Source of the DNA: JAAYCI01 sp031551695
Lineage (GTDB): Bacteria; Bacillota; Clostridia; Oscillospirales; Ruminococcaceae
Length of the DNA: 64,000 nucleotides
NCBI GenBank assembly: GCA_031551695.1
Contig: JAVBNG010000018.1
Location: forward strand, 1-64,000
Direction of reading: 5' to 3'
Both the position numbers and the translations under genes were made by a program. The notes below the pieces were generated by a model. It searched no databases. It was not told the origin of the DNA and saw nothing but the letters and a program-made list of their open reading frames with translations. Below are positions 1 through 8,579 of the stretch, one piece after another. Within the stretch, counting starts at the first letter, position 1. Every line of letters begins with the position of its first letter.

Positions 1-93
1 TATTTTTGCTTTTTTTTCGCCAATTCCATTGTTTTTTTTTTTATATATTTTTATAATTTTTTCCCCCGGGGTTCTAAATTGTTCAAAAATTGT

Positions 94-125
94 AAAAAAA
101 CCCATGGCCCGCGCGCCCCCGGGCC
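94..125 (-). terminator. Intrinsic terminator of RNase P RNA
   Basis: On the minus strand a GC stem (GGCCCG paired with CGGGCC, 106-125, 8-nt loop) is followed after four bases by a run of seven U (the A run at 94-100 on the plus strand). It lies about 30 nt beyond the end of the RNase P RNA. The remaining bases 1-93 are T-rich and hold no gene that I can support. Confidence 0.7.
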
Positions 126-153
126 GCGGGACTGGCCAAAAAAGCAAACAAAC

Positions 154-534
154 GCGAGCAAGCAATAAGCCGGGTTCTGTATGTGGCGGCAATCTATCTG
201 GGCCCGGCGTCGCCGCGCGGGCTCAAGCCACTTGTCAGGACACGCAGGGTACGCTGCGGCAAAAGCCGCTGTCCATCGTGTTGCTTCCGGTAGGGTTTAC
301 ATGGCCGCAAAGTCGCCAGTGCGCCGGTAAGCTCTTACCTCACCTTTCCATCCTTGCCACGCCGCCCTGCGGCTGTAGCCGCTTGGCGCGTTCGGCGGTC
401 TATTTCTGTTGCACTTTCCCTGGGGTCGCCCCCGGCTGCCGTTAGCAGTTACCGTTCCCTTGTGAAGCCCGGACTTTCCTCACCTGCGGTTGCCCGTTGG
501 GGCAACCGCAGGCGCTGCCGCCTTGCTTACTCGC
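154..534 (-). ncRNA. rnpB: RNase P RNA, bacterial class A
   Basis: Catalytic RNA of RNase P, which trims the 5' leader from precursor tRNAs. Read on the minus strand, the segment contains the familiar conserved blocks GAGGAAAGTCCGGGCT near the 5' end, GGAAAGTGCAACAGAAA, GGATGGAAAGGTGAGGTA in the middle, and AGAACCCGGCTTA close to the 3' end. The two ends pair as the P1 helix (GCGAG-AAGCAA at 523-534 with TTGCTT-CTCGC at 154-165, one G-U pair), which fixes both ends. The length of about 381 nt is normal for class A. It has a promoter just upstream and a terminator just downstream, so it is a stand-alone transcription unit. Assignment rests on the sequence signature; a covariance-model search would settle the exact ends. 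Confidence 0.95.
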
Positions 535-540
535 AAACCC

Positions 541-569
541 ATTATACCATATCCGTGCGGATATGCCCA
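541..569 (-). promoter_or_regulatory. Promoter of rnpB
   Basis: On the minus strand a perfect -10 box TATAAT (541-546) lies 17 bp from a weak -35 TGGGCA (564-569). The expected start point, seven bases after the -10, coincides with the first base of the P1 helix of RNase P RNA at 534. Confidence 0.75.
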
Positions 570-640
570 TTTTTAAATGTATTGAATTTTTTTACCTGAA
601 ATCCGCCAAATTGTCAATAGCAATAATGAACAAAAATCGT

Positions 641-669
641 TTGATTTTCTGCCCATTCTGCCCTATACT
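641..669 (+). promoter_or_regulatory. Promoter of gdhA
   Basis: TTGATT (641-646), 17-bp spacer, TATACT (664-669); a good vegetative promoter ending about 65 bp before the gdhA start codon. Confidence 0.6.
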
Positions 670-734
670 ATTGGCTAAGGAATCACGCGCCTTGAGGGGG
701 GCATGGGGTTTGCGGCGCAGGATTGGAGGGTGAT

Positions 735-2084
735 ATGACCTTTTCTTCAGACTATGTGACGCGCGTGTACGAGAAAACCATTCGCAAAAACCCGGAGCAG
801 CCGGAATTTTTACAGGCCGTGGGCGAAGTGTTCGAGTGCCTGGAGCCTGTGGTGAACGCAAGCAAAATTTACCAGGACCACGCCATTTTAGAGCGTATGG
901 TGGAGCCGGAACGGTTCATCCGATTCCGCGTGACATGGGTAGACGATTCCGGCCAGGTGCACGTGAACAGGGGGTTCCGCGTGCAGTTTTCGTCGGCTGT
1001 CGGGCCATATAAGGGGGGCTTGCGTTTCCATCCAACAGTGAACGCGTCCGTCGTGAAATTTCTGGGGTTCGAGCAAGTGCTGAAAAATAGCCTTACCACG
1101 CTGCCCATGGGAGGGGCCAAGGGCGGCAGCGATTTTGACCCGAAGGGCAAAAGCGAGATCGAGGTTATGCACTTCTGCCAAAGCTTCATGGTGGAGCTTT
1201 CGCGCCATATCGGCCAGTTTACCGACATCCCCGCCGGCGACATCGGCGTGGGCAGCAGGGAGATCGGCTACATGTACGGCCAGTTCAAGCGCCTGCGCAA
1301 CGAGGTAAGCGGCGTGCTTACAGGCAAGGGCCTCGAATACGGCGGCAGTTTGGTGCGCAACGAGGCCACGGGGTATGGCTTGTGTTACTACGCGCAGGAA
1401 GCCATGGGCATTTTGCTGGGGGAAAACTTTACCAACAAGACCGTGTGTGTGTCCGGCAGCGGCAACGTGGCCATTTTTGCCGCAGACAAAGCGCACGAAA
1501 TGGGCGCAAAAGTTGTGACCATGAGCGACTCTTCCGGCTGGGTGTACGACAAGGACGGCATTGACACCCGCCTGATGAAAAAGATAAAATTTGAAGACCG
1601 CCAAAGGATCGCCGAATACGCCATCCGGCGCGGCTGTGAATATCACGAGGGCAAAGAGGGCCTGTGGCAGACGAAGTGTGACATTGCCCTGCCCTGCGCC
1701 ACGGAAAACGAATTGAACAAGCAAGATGCCGAGGCCCTGGCGGAAAACGGCTGCATTTTTGTGGGCGAGGGCGCCAACATGCCCTGCACGCCAGAGGCCG
1801 TGGAAGTGCTGCACAAACGCTGCGTGAAGTTTGGCCCGGGCAAGGCTGCAAACGCCGGGGGCGTGGCGGCCAGCGGCCTGGAAATGAGCCAAAACAGCCA
1901 GCGCTTGCCCTGGAGCTTTGAAAAAGTGGACCGCTACCTGCAAAAAATTATGCACAGCATCGTCCACTCATCCCTGGAGGCCGCCGCCCGCTTCGACATG
2001 GAGGGCAATTTGATGGCCGGGGCAAATATTGCGGGGTTTGAAAAAGTGAGCAAGGCAATGATCGCGCAGGGCATCAGCTATTAG
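735..2084 (+). CDS. gdhA: NADP-type glutamate dehydrogenase
   Basis: Reductive amination of 2-oxoglutarate with ammonia to glutamate in the cytoplasm, the usual ammonia-assimilating hexameric enzyme. The 449-residue protein shows the family blocks PYKGGLRFHP (91-100), the catalytic-lysine motif GGAKGGSDFDP (126-136, K129) and a Rossmann GSGNVAIFAADKA near residue 240; length is typical of hexameric family I enzymes. I chose ATG 735 because GGAGGG sits five bases upstream; an in-frame TTG at 723 would overlap this ribosome site. It is followed by 170 bp of non-coding sequence with a large inverted repeat, so it is probably monocistronic. NADP rather than NAD specificity is inferred from family resemblance. 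Confidence 0.96.
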   Translation: MTFSSDYVTRVYEKTIRKNPEQPEFLQAVGEVFECLEPVVNASKIYQDHAILERMVEPERFIRFRVTWVDDSGQVHVNRGFRVQFSSAVGPYKGGLRFHPTVNASVVKFLGFEQVLKNSLTTLPMGGAKGGSDFDPKGKSEIEVMHFCQSFMVELSRHIGQFTDIPAGDIGVGSREIGYMYGQFKRLRNEVSGVLTGKGLEYGGSLVRNEATGYGLCYYAQEAMGILLGENFTNKTVCVSGSGNVAIFAADKAHEMGAKVVTMSDSSGWVYDKDGIDTRLMKKIKFEDRQRIAEYAIRRGCEYHEGKEGLWQTKCDIALPCATENELNKQDAEALAENGCIFVGEGANMPCTPEAVEVLHKRCVKFGPGKAANAGGVAASGLEMSQNSQRLPWSFEKVDRYLQKIMHSIVHSSLEAAARFDMEGNLMAGANIAGFEKVSKAMIAQGISY

Positions 2085-2114
2085 GCTGGCGCGGCATTTT
2101 ATACAGACGGAATG

Positions 2115-2225
2115 CCAGGGTGGGAAATGGCGAGCGCCGCAAGCTCTGCGGTAAACATGCGTAGCGATGCACACGGAAGAGCGCGGAAGGCAGCTGTGCG
2201 TTGCGCTCGCCATTTCCCGCCCTGG
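2115..2225. repeat. Large imperfect inverted repeat upstream of yicC
   Basis: Arms of 23 bp at 2115-2137 and 2203-2225 are complementary except for one G-U type mismatch and enclose 65 bp that themselves contain a small hairpin (CCGCA/TGCGG). It lies between gdhA and yicC, ends 20 bp before the yicC ribosome site and has no T run, so it does not look like a simple terminator. It may be a structured leader RNA or a remnant of a small palindromic element. Confidence 0.7.
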
Positions 2226-2256
2226 AGGGTATTCATACAAACACAGGAGGCTGACC

Positions 2257-3135
2257 ATGGTGAAAAGCATGACCGGTTACGGCCGGGCGGAAGAAGTGCT
2301 GCACGGGCGCAAACTGGGCGTAGAGGTAAAAAGTGTAAACTCCCGCTATTTTGAGTACACCGCGCGCATGCCGCGCAACCTCGGCTTCCTGGAGGATCCG
2401 CTGAAACGCATGGTGTCGCAGCACGCGGCGCGCGGCAAGGTGGAGGTTTATATTTCGGTGCAAAACATCGAGGCCGGCGAGGAAGAGATCAGCGCCAACC
2501 TGCCTGCCGCGCGCGGCTATTACCACGCGCTGGAGGAAATCTCTGAAGCGCTGGGCATCCAAAGCGACATCACCGCCAGCGTGCTGGGCCGCTTTTCGGA
2601 CGTGTTCACCATCCAAAAGGCCACCCAGGACGAAGAGGAAATACAGGCCGACATTTTGCATGTGCTCGGCAAGGCGCTGGAAAAATACGACGCCATGCGC
2701 GCCGTGGAGGGCGAAAACCTTTTGGCGGACATCACCGCCCGGCTGGCCACCTTGGCGGGCACCGTGGCCAAGGTGGAAAAAGACAGCGCCGGCCGCGCAC
2801 AGCGCTACACGACAAAACTGTACGACCGCCTGAAAGAACTGCTGGCCGACACCACCGTGGACGAAAGCCGCATGCTGACGGAGGCCGCCGTGTTTGCCGA
2901 CAAAACCGCCGTGGACGAAGAGACCGTGCGGCTGAAAAGCCATTTGGAGCAGTTCGGCGGCATTATGACCGGCGGCGGGGCCGTGGGCCGCAAGCTGGAT
3001 TTTTTGACCCAGGAACTGAACCGCGAAGTGAACACCATCGGCTCAAAGTGCCAGGAGGTGGACATCACCCGCATGGTGGTGGACATGAAGGCCGAAGTGG
3101 AAAAAATTCGCGAGCAGATTCAGAACCTTGAGTAA
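2257..3135 (+). CDS. yicC: YicC/RicC family endoribonuclease
   Basis: YicC-family proteins are ring-shaped endoribonucleases that act in RNA turnover. The 292-residue product starts with the hallmark MVKSMTGYGRA, has the central VNSRYFEYTARMPR segment of the YicC N-terminal domain, and ends with the DUF1732 signature (KLDFLTQELNREVNTIGSKCQE then KAEVEKIREQIQNLE). ATG 2257 is preceded by AGGAGG at 2245-2250. It heads the conserved order yicC-remA-gmk. The promoter is not obvious; the large inverted repeat directly upstream may be part of its leader. Confidence 0.93.
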   Translation: MVKSMTGYGRAEEVLHGRKLGVEVKSVNSRYFEYTARMPRNLGFLEDPLKRMVSQHAARGKVEVYISVQNIEAGEEEISANLPAARGYYHALEEISEALGIQSDITASVLGRFSDVFTIQKATQDEEEIQADILHVLGKALEKYDAMRAVEGENLLADITARLATLAGTVAKVEKDSAGRAQRYTTKLYDRLKELLADTTVDESRMLTEAAVFADKTAVDEETVRLKSHLEQFGGIMTGGGAVGRKLDFLTQELNREVNTIGSKCQEVDITRMVVDMKAEVEKIREQIQNLE

Positions 3136-3157
3136 GCCCCCTGTTCTGTGGTACAAT
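3128..3157 (+). promoter_or_regulatory. Promoter of remA-gmk
   Basis: TTGAGT (3128-3133), 18-bp spacer, TACAAT (3152-3157), overlapping the end of yicC and ending 23 bp before remA. Confidence 0.5.
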
Positions 3158-3180
3158 AAAGAAAAGGGACGAGGGTGTAA

Positions 3181-3480
3181 ATGAAGCTTATCAACGTTGG
3201 TTTTGGCAATATGGTAAACGGTGACAGGCTGGTTGCTGTGGTAAGCGGCGATTCAGCCCCGGTGAAACGGGCCGCCGCCGCTGCGAAGGAGCGCGGCACG
3301 CTAGTGGACGCCACCTACGGCCGGCGCACAAAGTCCGTCCTCATCATGGATTCGGGCCACGTGGTGCTGTCCGCCCTTGGGGCGGAGGCGCTGTCAGACC
3401 GCGCAAGCGGAGCGTCCGCAGGCGGCCATTCCGCAGCAGGCCCTTCCGCTGAGAAAAGCGGGGTGGCCCATGGGGAGTGA
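3181..3480 (+). CDS. remA: RemA-like DNA-binding regulator (DUF370)
   Basis: Small DNA-binding protein; in Bacillus subtilis RemA activates biofilm-matrix and osmoprotection operons. The first 65-70 residues match the family: MKLINVGFGNMVNGDRLVAVV, then a run of basic residues and the characteristic ATYGRRTKSVLIMDSGHVVLSA segment. The last 30 residues are a low-complexity Ala/Ser/Gly tail not typical of the family. ATG 3181 has GGACGAGGG upstream. The last eleven bases overlap the start of gmk, so the two are translationally coupled. Confidence 0.9.
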   Translation: MKLINVGFGNMVNGDRLVAVVSGDSAPVKRAAAAAKERGTLVDATYGRRTKSVLIMDSGHVVLSALGAEALSDRASGASAGGHSAAGPSAEKSGVAHGE

Positions 3481-4054
3481 GAACCGGTTTTTGCTGGTGG
3501 TAAGCGGGCCGTCCGGCTGCGGAAAAGACACGGTTGTGCGCCATTTGATTGAGGCACACCCGGCGTCCGTTGAACTGTCCGTCAGCGCCACCACGCGCCG
3601 GCCACGGCCGGGCGAAACAGACGGCGTGGACTATTCCTTCCTCACCCGCAAGGAGTTTGAGCGGCGTATTGCAAACAACGAATTTGCCGAATACACCGAG
3701 TATGTGGGCAATTACTACGGCACGCCGAAGGCGGAGATTGAGCGCCGGGTGCAAAAAGGCACCGTGTGCGTGCTGGTGATAGAGGTGGAAGGCGCGGTCA
3801 ACATCAAACGCCTGTTTCCAGACTGCACTACCGTGTTTGTGCTGCCACCCAGTATGGAAGAACTGGAACGCCGCCTGCGGGGCCGCGGCACCGAGGCGGA
3901 GGAACGGCTGATCAAGCGGCTGCTGCGCGCCGAAGAGGAAATGCGCATGACCGGAGAGTACGATTACCACGTGTTCAACGTGGAGCCCAGCGCCTGTGCC
4001 GCCGAAATTTACTGCATTTTGCAAACCCGCCTGGGCAGTGCGCTGAAAGCGTGA
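3470..4054 (+). CDS. gmk: Guanylate kinase
   Basis: Phosphorylates GMP to GDP with ATP. The 194-residue protein has the P-loop GPSGCGKD (13-20), the GMP-binding region TTRRPRPGETDGVDYSFL and the EYTEYVGNYYGTPK block, all standard. The P-loop carries Asp followed by Thr where Ser/Thr is usual. I chose ATG 3470, inside the end of remA, because it gives the normal N-terminus; the longer open frame upstream is only the shadow of remA. In many Clostridia rpoZ follows gmk; here priA follows after 37 bp. Confidence 0.96.
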   Translation: MGSENRFLLVVSGPSGCGKDTVVRHLIEAHPASVELSVSATTRRPRPGETDGVDYSFLTRKEFERRIANNEFAEYTEYVGNYYGTPKAEIERRVQKGTVCVLVIEVEGAVNIKRLFPDCTTVFVLPPSMEELERRLRGRGTEAEERLIKRLLRAEEEMRMTGEYDYHVFNVEPSACAAEIYCILQTRLGSALKA

Positions 4055-4091
4055 AGCCCGGGTGGTCCATTTTTTCACGGGAGAATGTATC

Positions 4092-6812
4092 TTGCCGACA
4101 GTTGCGAAAATTGCCGTCGCCGACGCGACCATGGCCTACGACAAATTATACAGCTACCTCGTGCCCGCTCATTTGGCCGGGCATGTTTTTGTTGGCGCCA
4201 CCGTGCTGGTGCCCTTTGGCCGGGGCCACACGAAGCCCCGGGTGGGCATGGTGCTGGAAGTGGGTGAAGAGGCCGCGCCAAAAATGCGCCTGAAGGCTAT
4301 TTTAGACGCGAAAGGCGCCGAGGCTTCCCTGCCGGAAGAATTGCTGGCCATCGTGAAATACCTGAAGGCCGCTACCCTGTGCACATGGTTCGAGGCGCTG
4401 CGCGCCGTGGTGCCGTTCGGCGCGCAATACCGCGCGGGGGACGCCCCCGGCGGTTGGCAGCTGGAAACCCGCCTGACTCAGTATCACGAGACTTTTTACG
4501 AGCTGGCATCCACCGGGGCAGAGGCAGACGCCGCAAATGGCGGAAAAACAGATACCTGCGGCTGCGACACAGCTGAAACCGCCGAACCCGCATCCACTGC
4601 AAAACAGCCCCGCGCGCGGAAGGAGACGCCACAACAGCGCGCCGTTCTGGACTTTTTGGCCGGTGGCGAGCGCAGCCGGCGGGAGATTTTGGCCGAGTGC
4701 GATGTTTCGCCCGGCGTGCTGGACACCCTTTTAAAAAACGGCAAAGTGGCCGAGGCAAAGCGCGACCGCGCCTTTTCCTTCGCCGCGCCAAGCGACGGTT
4801 TGGCCAAAATGCCGCGGCTTTCGCCGCAGCAGCAGGCCGTGGCGGATGTTTTGCTGCAAAAAATGGCCGATGGCCCGGAAAAACCCGCCTACCTTTACGG
4901 CGTGACGGGCAGCGGCAAAACAGCCGTTTTTTTGCATGTGATTGCAAAAGCACTGGAAGACGGCAAAACGGCGCTGGTTCTGGTGCCGGAAATTGGCCTT
5001 ACCACCCAGATGGTGGCGCGGCTGGTGGCCGTGTTTGGCGAAAAAGTGGCCGTGCAGCACAGCGGCCTTTCCCACGGCGAGCGCCTGTTGCAATGGCGCG
5101 CCATTGCCCGGGGAGACACGCCGGTGGTGGTGGGCACGCGCAGCGCCGTGTTTGCCCCGCTGGACAACATCGGGGCTATCGTCATCGACGAAGAGCAGGA
5201 GCGCAGCTACAAAAGCGAAAGCGCCCCGCGCTACGACGCGCTGGACATCGCCCGCCGCCGCGCCGCGCGGCACAAGGCGCTGCTGCTGCTGGCTTCGGCC
5301 ACGCCGGATGTGGAAAGCTACTACCGCGCCGAAACCGGCGCTTACGACCTTGTGACGCTGAAACGCCGCTACGGCGATTTGCCCCTGCCCGCGGTGGAAA
5401 TTGTGGACATGCACGACGAGCTGTTTGAGGGCAACCCTTCCTTTTTAAGCCGCCGGCTGGTGCAGGAAATACACGACACCATTGCCGCCGGGCGGCAGGC
5501 CGTGCTGCTGCTGAACCGCCGGGGCTACCACCGGGTGGGCGTGTGCCGCACCTGCCGCGAGGTGGTGAAATGCGAACAATGCAGCGTGCCTATGGTGCTG
5601 CACGTGGCCGGGGCCGGGGCCCGGCCGGTCGATAGCGCTGGTGCCGGGCCGGGGCCGGACGGGCCGGTTTCGGCGCCTGCGGCACCTCTACTGCAAGCGG
5701 AGAGAAATGCCACCGCCGCAATGCTGGCCGCGCCCGTCAACGGCGAAAGCGCCGAACAAGCAAACGGAAATGTACCCCTTTCCAAGGACGACGCCTTCGC
5801 CCTGTGGAAATCCATCGCGCCAAAGCCAAAGGCAAAGCGCGCGGCGGCTGTGAAGCCTGGCGACGACACTTTAGGCGCCCCGCCACACGAAGACGACCCC
5901 GAGCAGATGTACACGCCAACCGCCTATACCCAAGGCGCCGAAGGCGCCGTCAATGGCCCGTCCGGCCTCGGACCCGCGCCCGGCCAGCGCCTGCTGTGCC
6001 ATTGCTGCGGGGCCCAGATTGCCCCCGCGCCGCAGGTTTGCCCCAAGTGCGGGGGCGAAATCAAATACACGGGCTTCGGCACGCAAAAAATGGAAGACGA
6101 ACTGCTGGAAAAACTGCCCGGCGTTAAAATTTTGCGCATGGACACGGACTCCACCTCCCGCAAGGGCAGCCACGCCGCCATGCTGCGCCAGTTTGCCAAA
6201 GGGAACTACGACATCCTCCTCGGCACGCAAATGGTGGCCAAAGGCCTTGACTTCGAGCGCGTGGGCCTTGTGGGGGTGGTCGGCATCGACTCCCTTCTTT
6301 ACAGCGACGGCTTCCGCGCCTTCGAGCGCGTGTTCGCCCTCATCACCCAGGTGGTGGGCCGCGCAGGGCGCAAGGGGGAGGCGGGCCGCGCCATCATCCA
6401 AACCAACGACCCGGAGAACCCGGTCATCCTGCTGGCCGCCCAGCAGGATTACGAGCGCTTTTACGAAACGGAGATCGCCCTGCGCCGCCAGCTCATCTAC
6501 CCGCCCTTTTGCAGCGTGTGCACCGCCACCTTCTCCGCCCCGGACGACGCGGACGCGGAGCATGCTGCGCGCACCTTTGCGGCCATGCTGGTGCGGCGGG
6601 CAAAACAAAACGAGGCCATGCCCCTGCGTATTTTGGGCCCCGCGCCCATGCACGTGGCGCAAATGGCGGGCGCGTGGCGCTGGCGGCTGACGCTGAAAAG
6701 CCGGGGCGACGCCGCCTTCCGCCAAATGCTGGCGGACACCGCTGCCGAATTCGGCGGCAGCCCGGCCGGCAAAAAAACCTTTCTTTCCATCGATTTCAAC
6801 GCGGATACCTAG
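4092..6812 (+). CDS. priA: Primosomal replication-restart helicase PriA
   Basis: PriA reloads the replisome at stalled forks; it is a 3'-5' DNA helicase with a zinc-binding insertion. The protein is long, about 906 residues against 730-810 usually. Seen in order: N-terminal 3'BD (VAKIAVADATMAYDKLYSYLVP), a low-complexity Ala/Thr/Cys stretch near 150-190, a winged-helix region, Walker A GVTGSGKT, Walker B VIDEEQ (family usually DEEH), zinc ligands CRTC and CEQC, then an extra segment of about 125 Ala/Gly/Pro-rich residues (nt 5606-5985), then the remaining ligands CHCC and CPKC, and the helicase C domain (GTQMVAKGLDF, QVVGRAGR). TTG 4092 is chosen because GGGAGAA lies seven bases upstream; a GTG at 4062 would add ten residues. 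Confidence 0.95.
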   Translation: MPTVAKIAVADATMAYDKLYSYLVPAHLAGHVFVGATVLVPFGRGHTKPRVGMVLEVGEEAAPKMRLKAILDAKGAEASLPEELLAIVKYLKAATLCTWFEALRAVVPFGAQYRAGDAPGGWQLETRLTQYHETFYELASTGAEADAANGGKTDTCGCDTAETAEPASTAKQPRARKETPQQRAVLDFLAGGERSRREILAECDVSPGVLDTLLKNGKVAEAKRDRAFSFAAPSDGLAKMPRLSPQQQAVADVLLQKMADGPEKPAYLYGVTGSGKTAVFLHVIAKALEDGKTALVLVPEIGLTTQMVARLVAVFGEKVAVQHSGLSHGERLLQWRAIARGDTPVVVGTRSAVFAPLDNIGAIVIDEEQERSYKSESAPRYDALDIARRRAARHKALLLLASATPDVESYYRAETGAYDLVTLKRRYGDLPLPAVEIVDMHDELFEGNPSFLSRRLVQEIHDTIAAGRQAVLLLNRRGYHRVGVCRTCREVVKCEQCSVPMVLHVAGAGARPVDSAGAGPGPDGPVSAPAAPLLQAERNATAAMLAAPVNGESAEQANGNVPLSKDDAFALWKSIAPKPKAKRAAAVKPGDDTLGAPPHEDDPEQMYTPTAYTQGAEGAVNGPSGLGPAPGQRLLCHCCGAQIAPAPQVCPKCGGEIKYTGFGTQKMEDELLEKLPGVKILRMDTDSTSRKGSHAAMLRQFAKGNYDILLGTQMVAKGLDFERVGLVGVVGIDSLLYSDGFRAFERVFALITQVVGRAGRKGEAGRAIIQTNDPENPVILLAAQQDYERFYETEIALRRQLIYPPFCSVCTATFSAPDDADAEHAARTFAAMLVRRAKQNEAMPLRILGPAPMHVAQMAGAWRWRLTLKSRGDAAFRQMLADTAAEFGGSPAGKKTFLSIDFNADT

Positions 6813-6827
6813 GTGTGTTCTAACACC

Positions 6828-6856
6828 TTGCCATCACATATATGATGTATTATACT
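6828..6856 (+). promoter_or_regulatory. Promoter of def-fmt
   Basis: TTGCCA (6828-6833), 17-bp spacer, TATACT (6851-6856); 36 bp before def. Confidence 0.6.
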
Positions 6857-6892
6857 GGGTAAAAATACCCAAACGAATAAAAGGAGCGAAAA

Positions 6893-7543
6893 ATGGCGCT
6901 ACGGAACATTGTGCAGGGCGGCGACGAGATTTTGAAGAAAAAATGCCGCCCTGTGGAAAAATTTGACGACCGGCTGGCCACCCTGCTGGACGACATGGCC
7001 GAAACCCTGCTGAACGCCGACGGCCTGGGCCTTGCCGGGCCGCAGGTGGGCATGATGCGGCGGGTGTTCATTGTGGTGGAAGACGCCGCCGCGCCCGCCG
7101 GGGCGGATGACGCCGCGGACGGCGACGAAGAAACCGAGCACGAGGCGCCGCCCGTCATCCGCGAGTTCATCAACCCGGAGATTTTGGAGGAAAGCGGCGA
7201 GCAGTACGGCTACGAGGGCTGCCTGTCCTTTCCGAGCAAATACGGCGCAATTCGCCGGCCGGCCCATGTAAAATGCAAAGCGCAGGACCGCAGCGGCAAC
7301 GAGTTCACCTTCGAGGCCGATGGCCTGATGGCCCGGTGCATCTGCCACGAAAACAACCACCTGGACGGCGTTACCATCGAGGAACTGGCCGATTATTACT
7401 TCGACCCCGACGTGCCCCACGAGCTGGACGCCGAGCTGTATGGCCATGACGACGAGGCGAAAAAAACAGGCAATAACGATGAATCCACGTCTGAAATCGC
7501 CGCAGGCGAACTGCCGGCCGCAGGCCCGGGAGGCGACGCGTGA
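6893..7543 (+). CDS. def: Peptide deformylase
   Basis: Removes the formyl group from the first methionine of new proteins; metal-dependent. All three family motifs are visible: GLGLAGPQVG (motif 1, near residue 45), EGCLSFP (motif 2 with the metal-binding Cys) and the zinc/iron motif HENNH (motif 3, HExxH). At 216 residues it is longer than usual (150-190): about 25 acidic, Ala-rich residues are inserted after the first motif (nt 7081-7152) and there is an acidic C-terminal tail. Its stop overlaps the GTG start of fmt (GTGA), the usual def-fmt coupling. Confidence 0.95.
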   Translation: MALRNIVQGGDEILKKKCRPVEKFDDRLATLLDDMAETLLNADGLGLAGPQVGMMRRVFIVVEDAAAPAGADDAADGDEETEHEAPPVIREFINPEILEESGEQYGYEGCLSFPSKYGAIRRPAHVKCKAQDRSGNEFTFEADGLMARCICHENNHLDGVTIEELADYYFDPDVPHELDAELYGHDDEAKKTGNNDESTSEIAAGELPAAGPGGDA

Positions 7544-8472
7544 GAATCGTCTTCATGGGCACGCCGGACGTTGCCGCCACGGCGCTGGCGGCGCTGCACG
7601 CCGCAGGCCACGAAATTGCCGCCGTTTACACACGGGCGGACAAGCCCGTGGGCCGCAAGCAGGTGCTGATGCCGCCGCCGGTGAAAACACTGGCCACGGA
7701 ACTGGGCGTGCCTGTTTTGCAGCCTGCCTCGCTGAAAGCCTGCGACGCGGCGGCGGAACTGGCCGCCTTTTCGCCGGACGTGGCCGTGGTGGTGGCCTAT
7801 GGGCTGATGCTGCCGTCGTCCATTTTGCAAACGCCGCGCCTTGGCTGTGTGAACCTGCATTTTTCGCTGCTGCCAAAGTACCGCGGCGCGGCGCCGGTGC
7901 AGTGGGCGGTGATAAACGGCGAAGCCGAGACCGGCGTGGCCGTAATGCAAATGGATGAGGGCCTCGACACCGGGGACGTGCTGGCCATGCAGGCTTTGCC
8001 CATTCCGCCAAATGCCACGGCGGGCGAAATGCTTGCCGCCGCGGCGAAAAAAGGTGCGGCGCTTTTGTGCGGTTTGCTGCCGGAACTGGACGCGGGCCTT
8101 GTTAAGCCCACGCCCCAGCAAGGCGAAAGCACCTGGGCCCCCCAGCTGAAAAAGGCGGACGGATTTTTCGATTTTTCCCTGCCCGCCGCGCGTTTGCACA
8201 ACCTCATCCGCGGATGCACCCCGTGGCCCGCAGCGTCCTTCTCCTTCGGCGGCAAACGGGTAAAAGTGCTGGCTTCGGAAGTGGCAAAGGCTGCGGACCG
8301 TGACGATAAAAGCAGCAAGCCCGGCACGGTGCTGGCCACAAAGCCGCTTACCGTGGCCTGCGGCGAAGGGGCGCTCACCCTGTTGGCCGTGGTGCCGGAG
8401 GGCAGCGGCCAAATGGCGGGCGAGGCATGGGCCATGGGCCGCCGCTTTGCAGCAGGCGATGTTTTGGCTTGA
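7540..8472 (+). CDS. fmt: Methionyl-tRNA formyltransferase
   Basis: Transfers formyl from 10-formyl-tetrahydrofolate to Met-tRNA(fMet). The 310-residue protein starts MRIVFMGTPDVAATAL, has the formyl-THF loop HFSLLPKYRGAAPVQW (near 105-120) with the catalytic Asn/His/Asp set, and the C-terminal OB domain with LHNLIRGCTPWPAA. GTG 7540 overlaps the def stop by four bases. It works in the same pathway as def: formylate, initiate, deformylate. Confidence 0.96.
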   Translation: MRIVFMGTPDVAATALAALHAAGHEIAAVYTRADKPVGRKQVLMPPPVKTLATELGVPVLQPASLKACDAAAELAAFSPDVAVVVAYGLMLPSSILQTPRLGCVNLHFSLLPKYRGAAPVQWAVINGEAETGVAVMQMDEGLDTGDVLAMQALPIPPNATAGEMLAAAAKKGAALLCGLLPELDAGLVKPTPQQGESTWAPQLKKADGFFDFSLPAARLHNLIRGCTPWPAASFSFGGKRVKVLASEVAKAADRDDKSSKPGTVLATKPLTVACGEGALTLLAVVPEGSGQMAGEAWAMGRRFAAGDVLA

Positions 8473-8579
8473 AACACTGCTGTTCCGCTATAAAATCATG
8501 CGCTTCCCGCGACATTGTGCCGTTTTCACATAGCCCGGTGTTCCGGGTCATTTTCGTAACGAAAGACAGGAGATTCATC

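Noticed and set aside
29..445. 138-codon plus-strand open frame at the left edge
   Set aside because: It runs across the RNase P RNA and its terminator and has no coding character.
888..1967. Long minus-strand open frame opposite gdhA
   Set aside because: It is the antisense shadow of a clear glutamate dehydrogenase gene; GC-rich coding DNA leaves long open frames and no ribosome site or family motif supports it.
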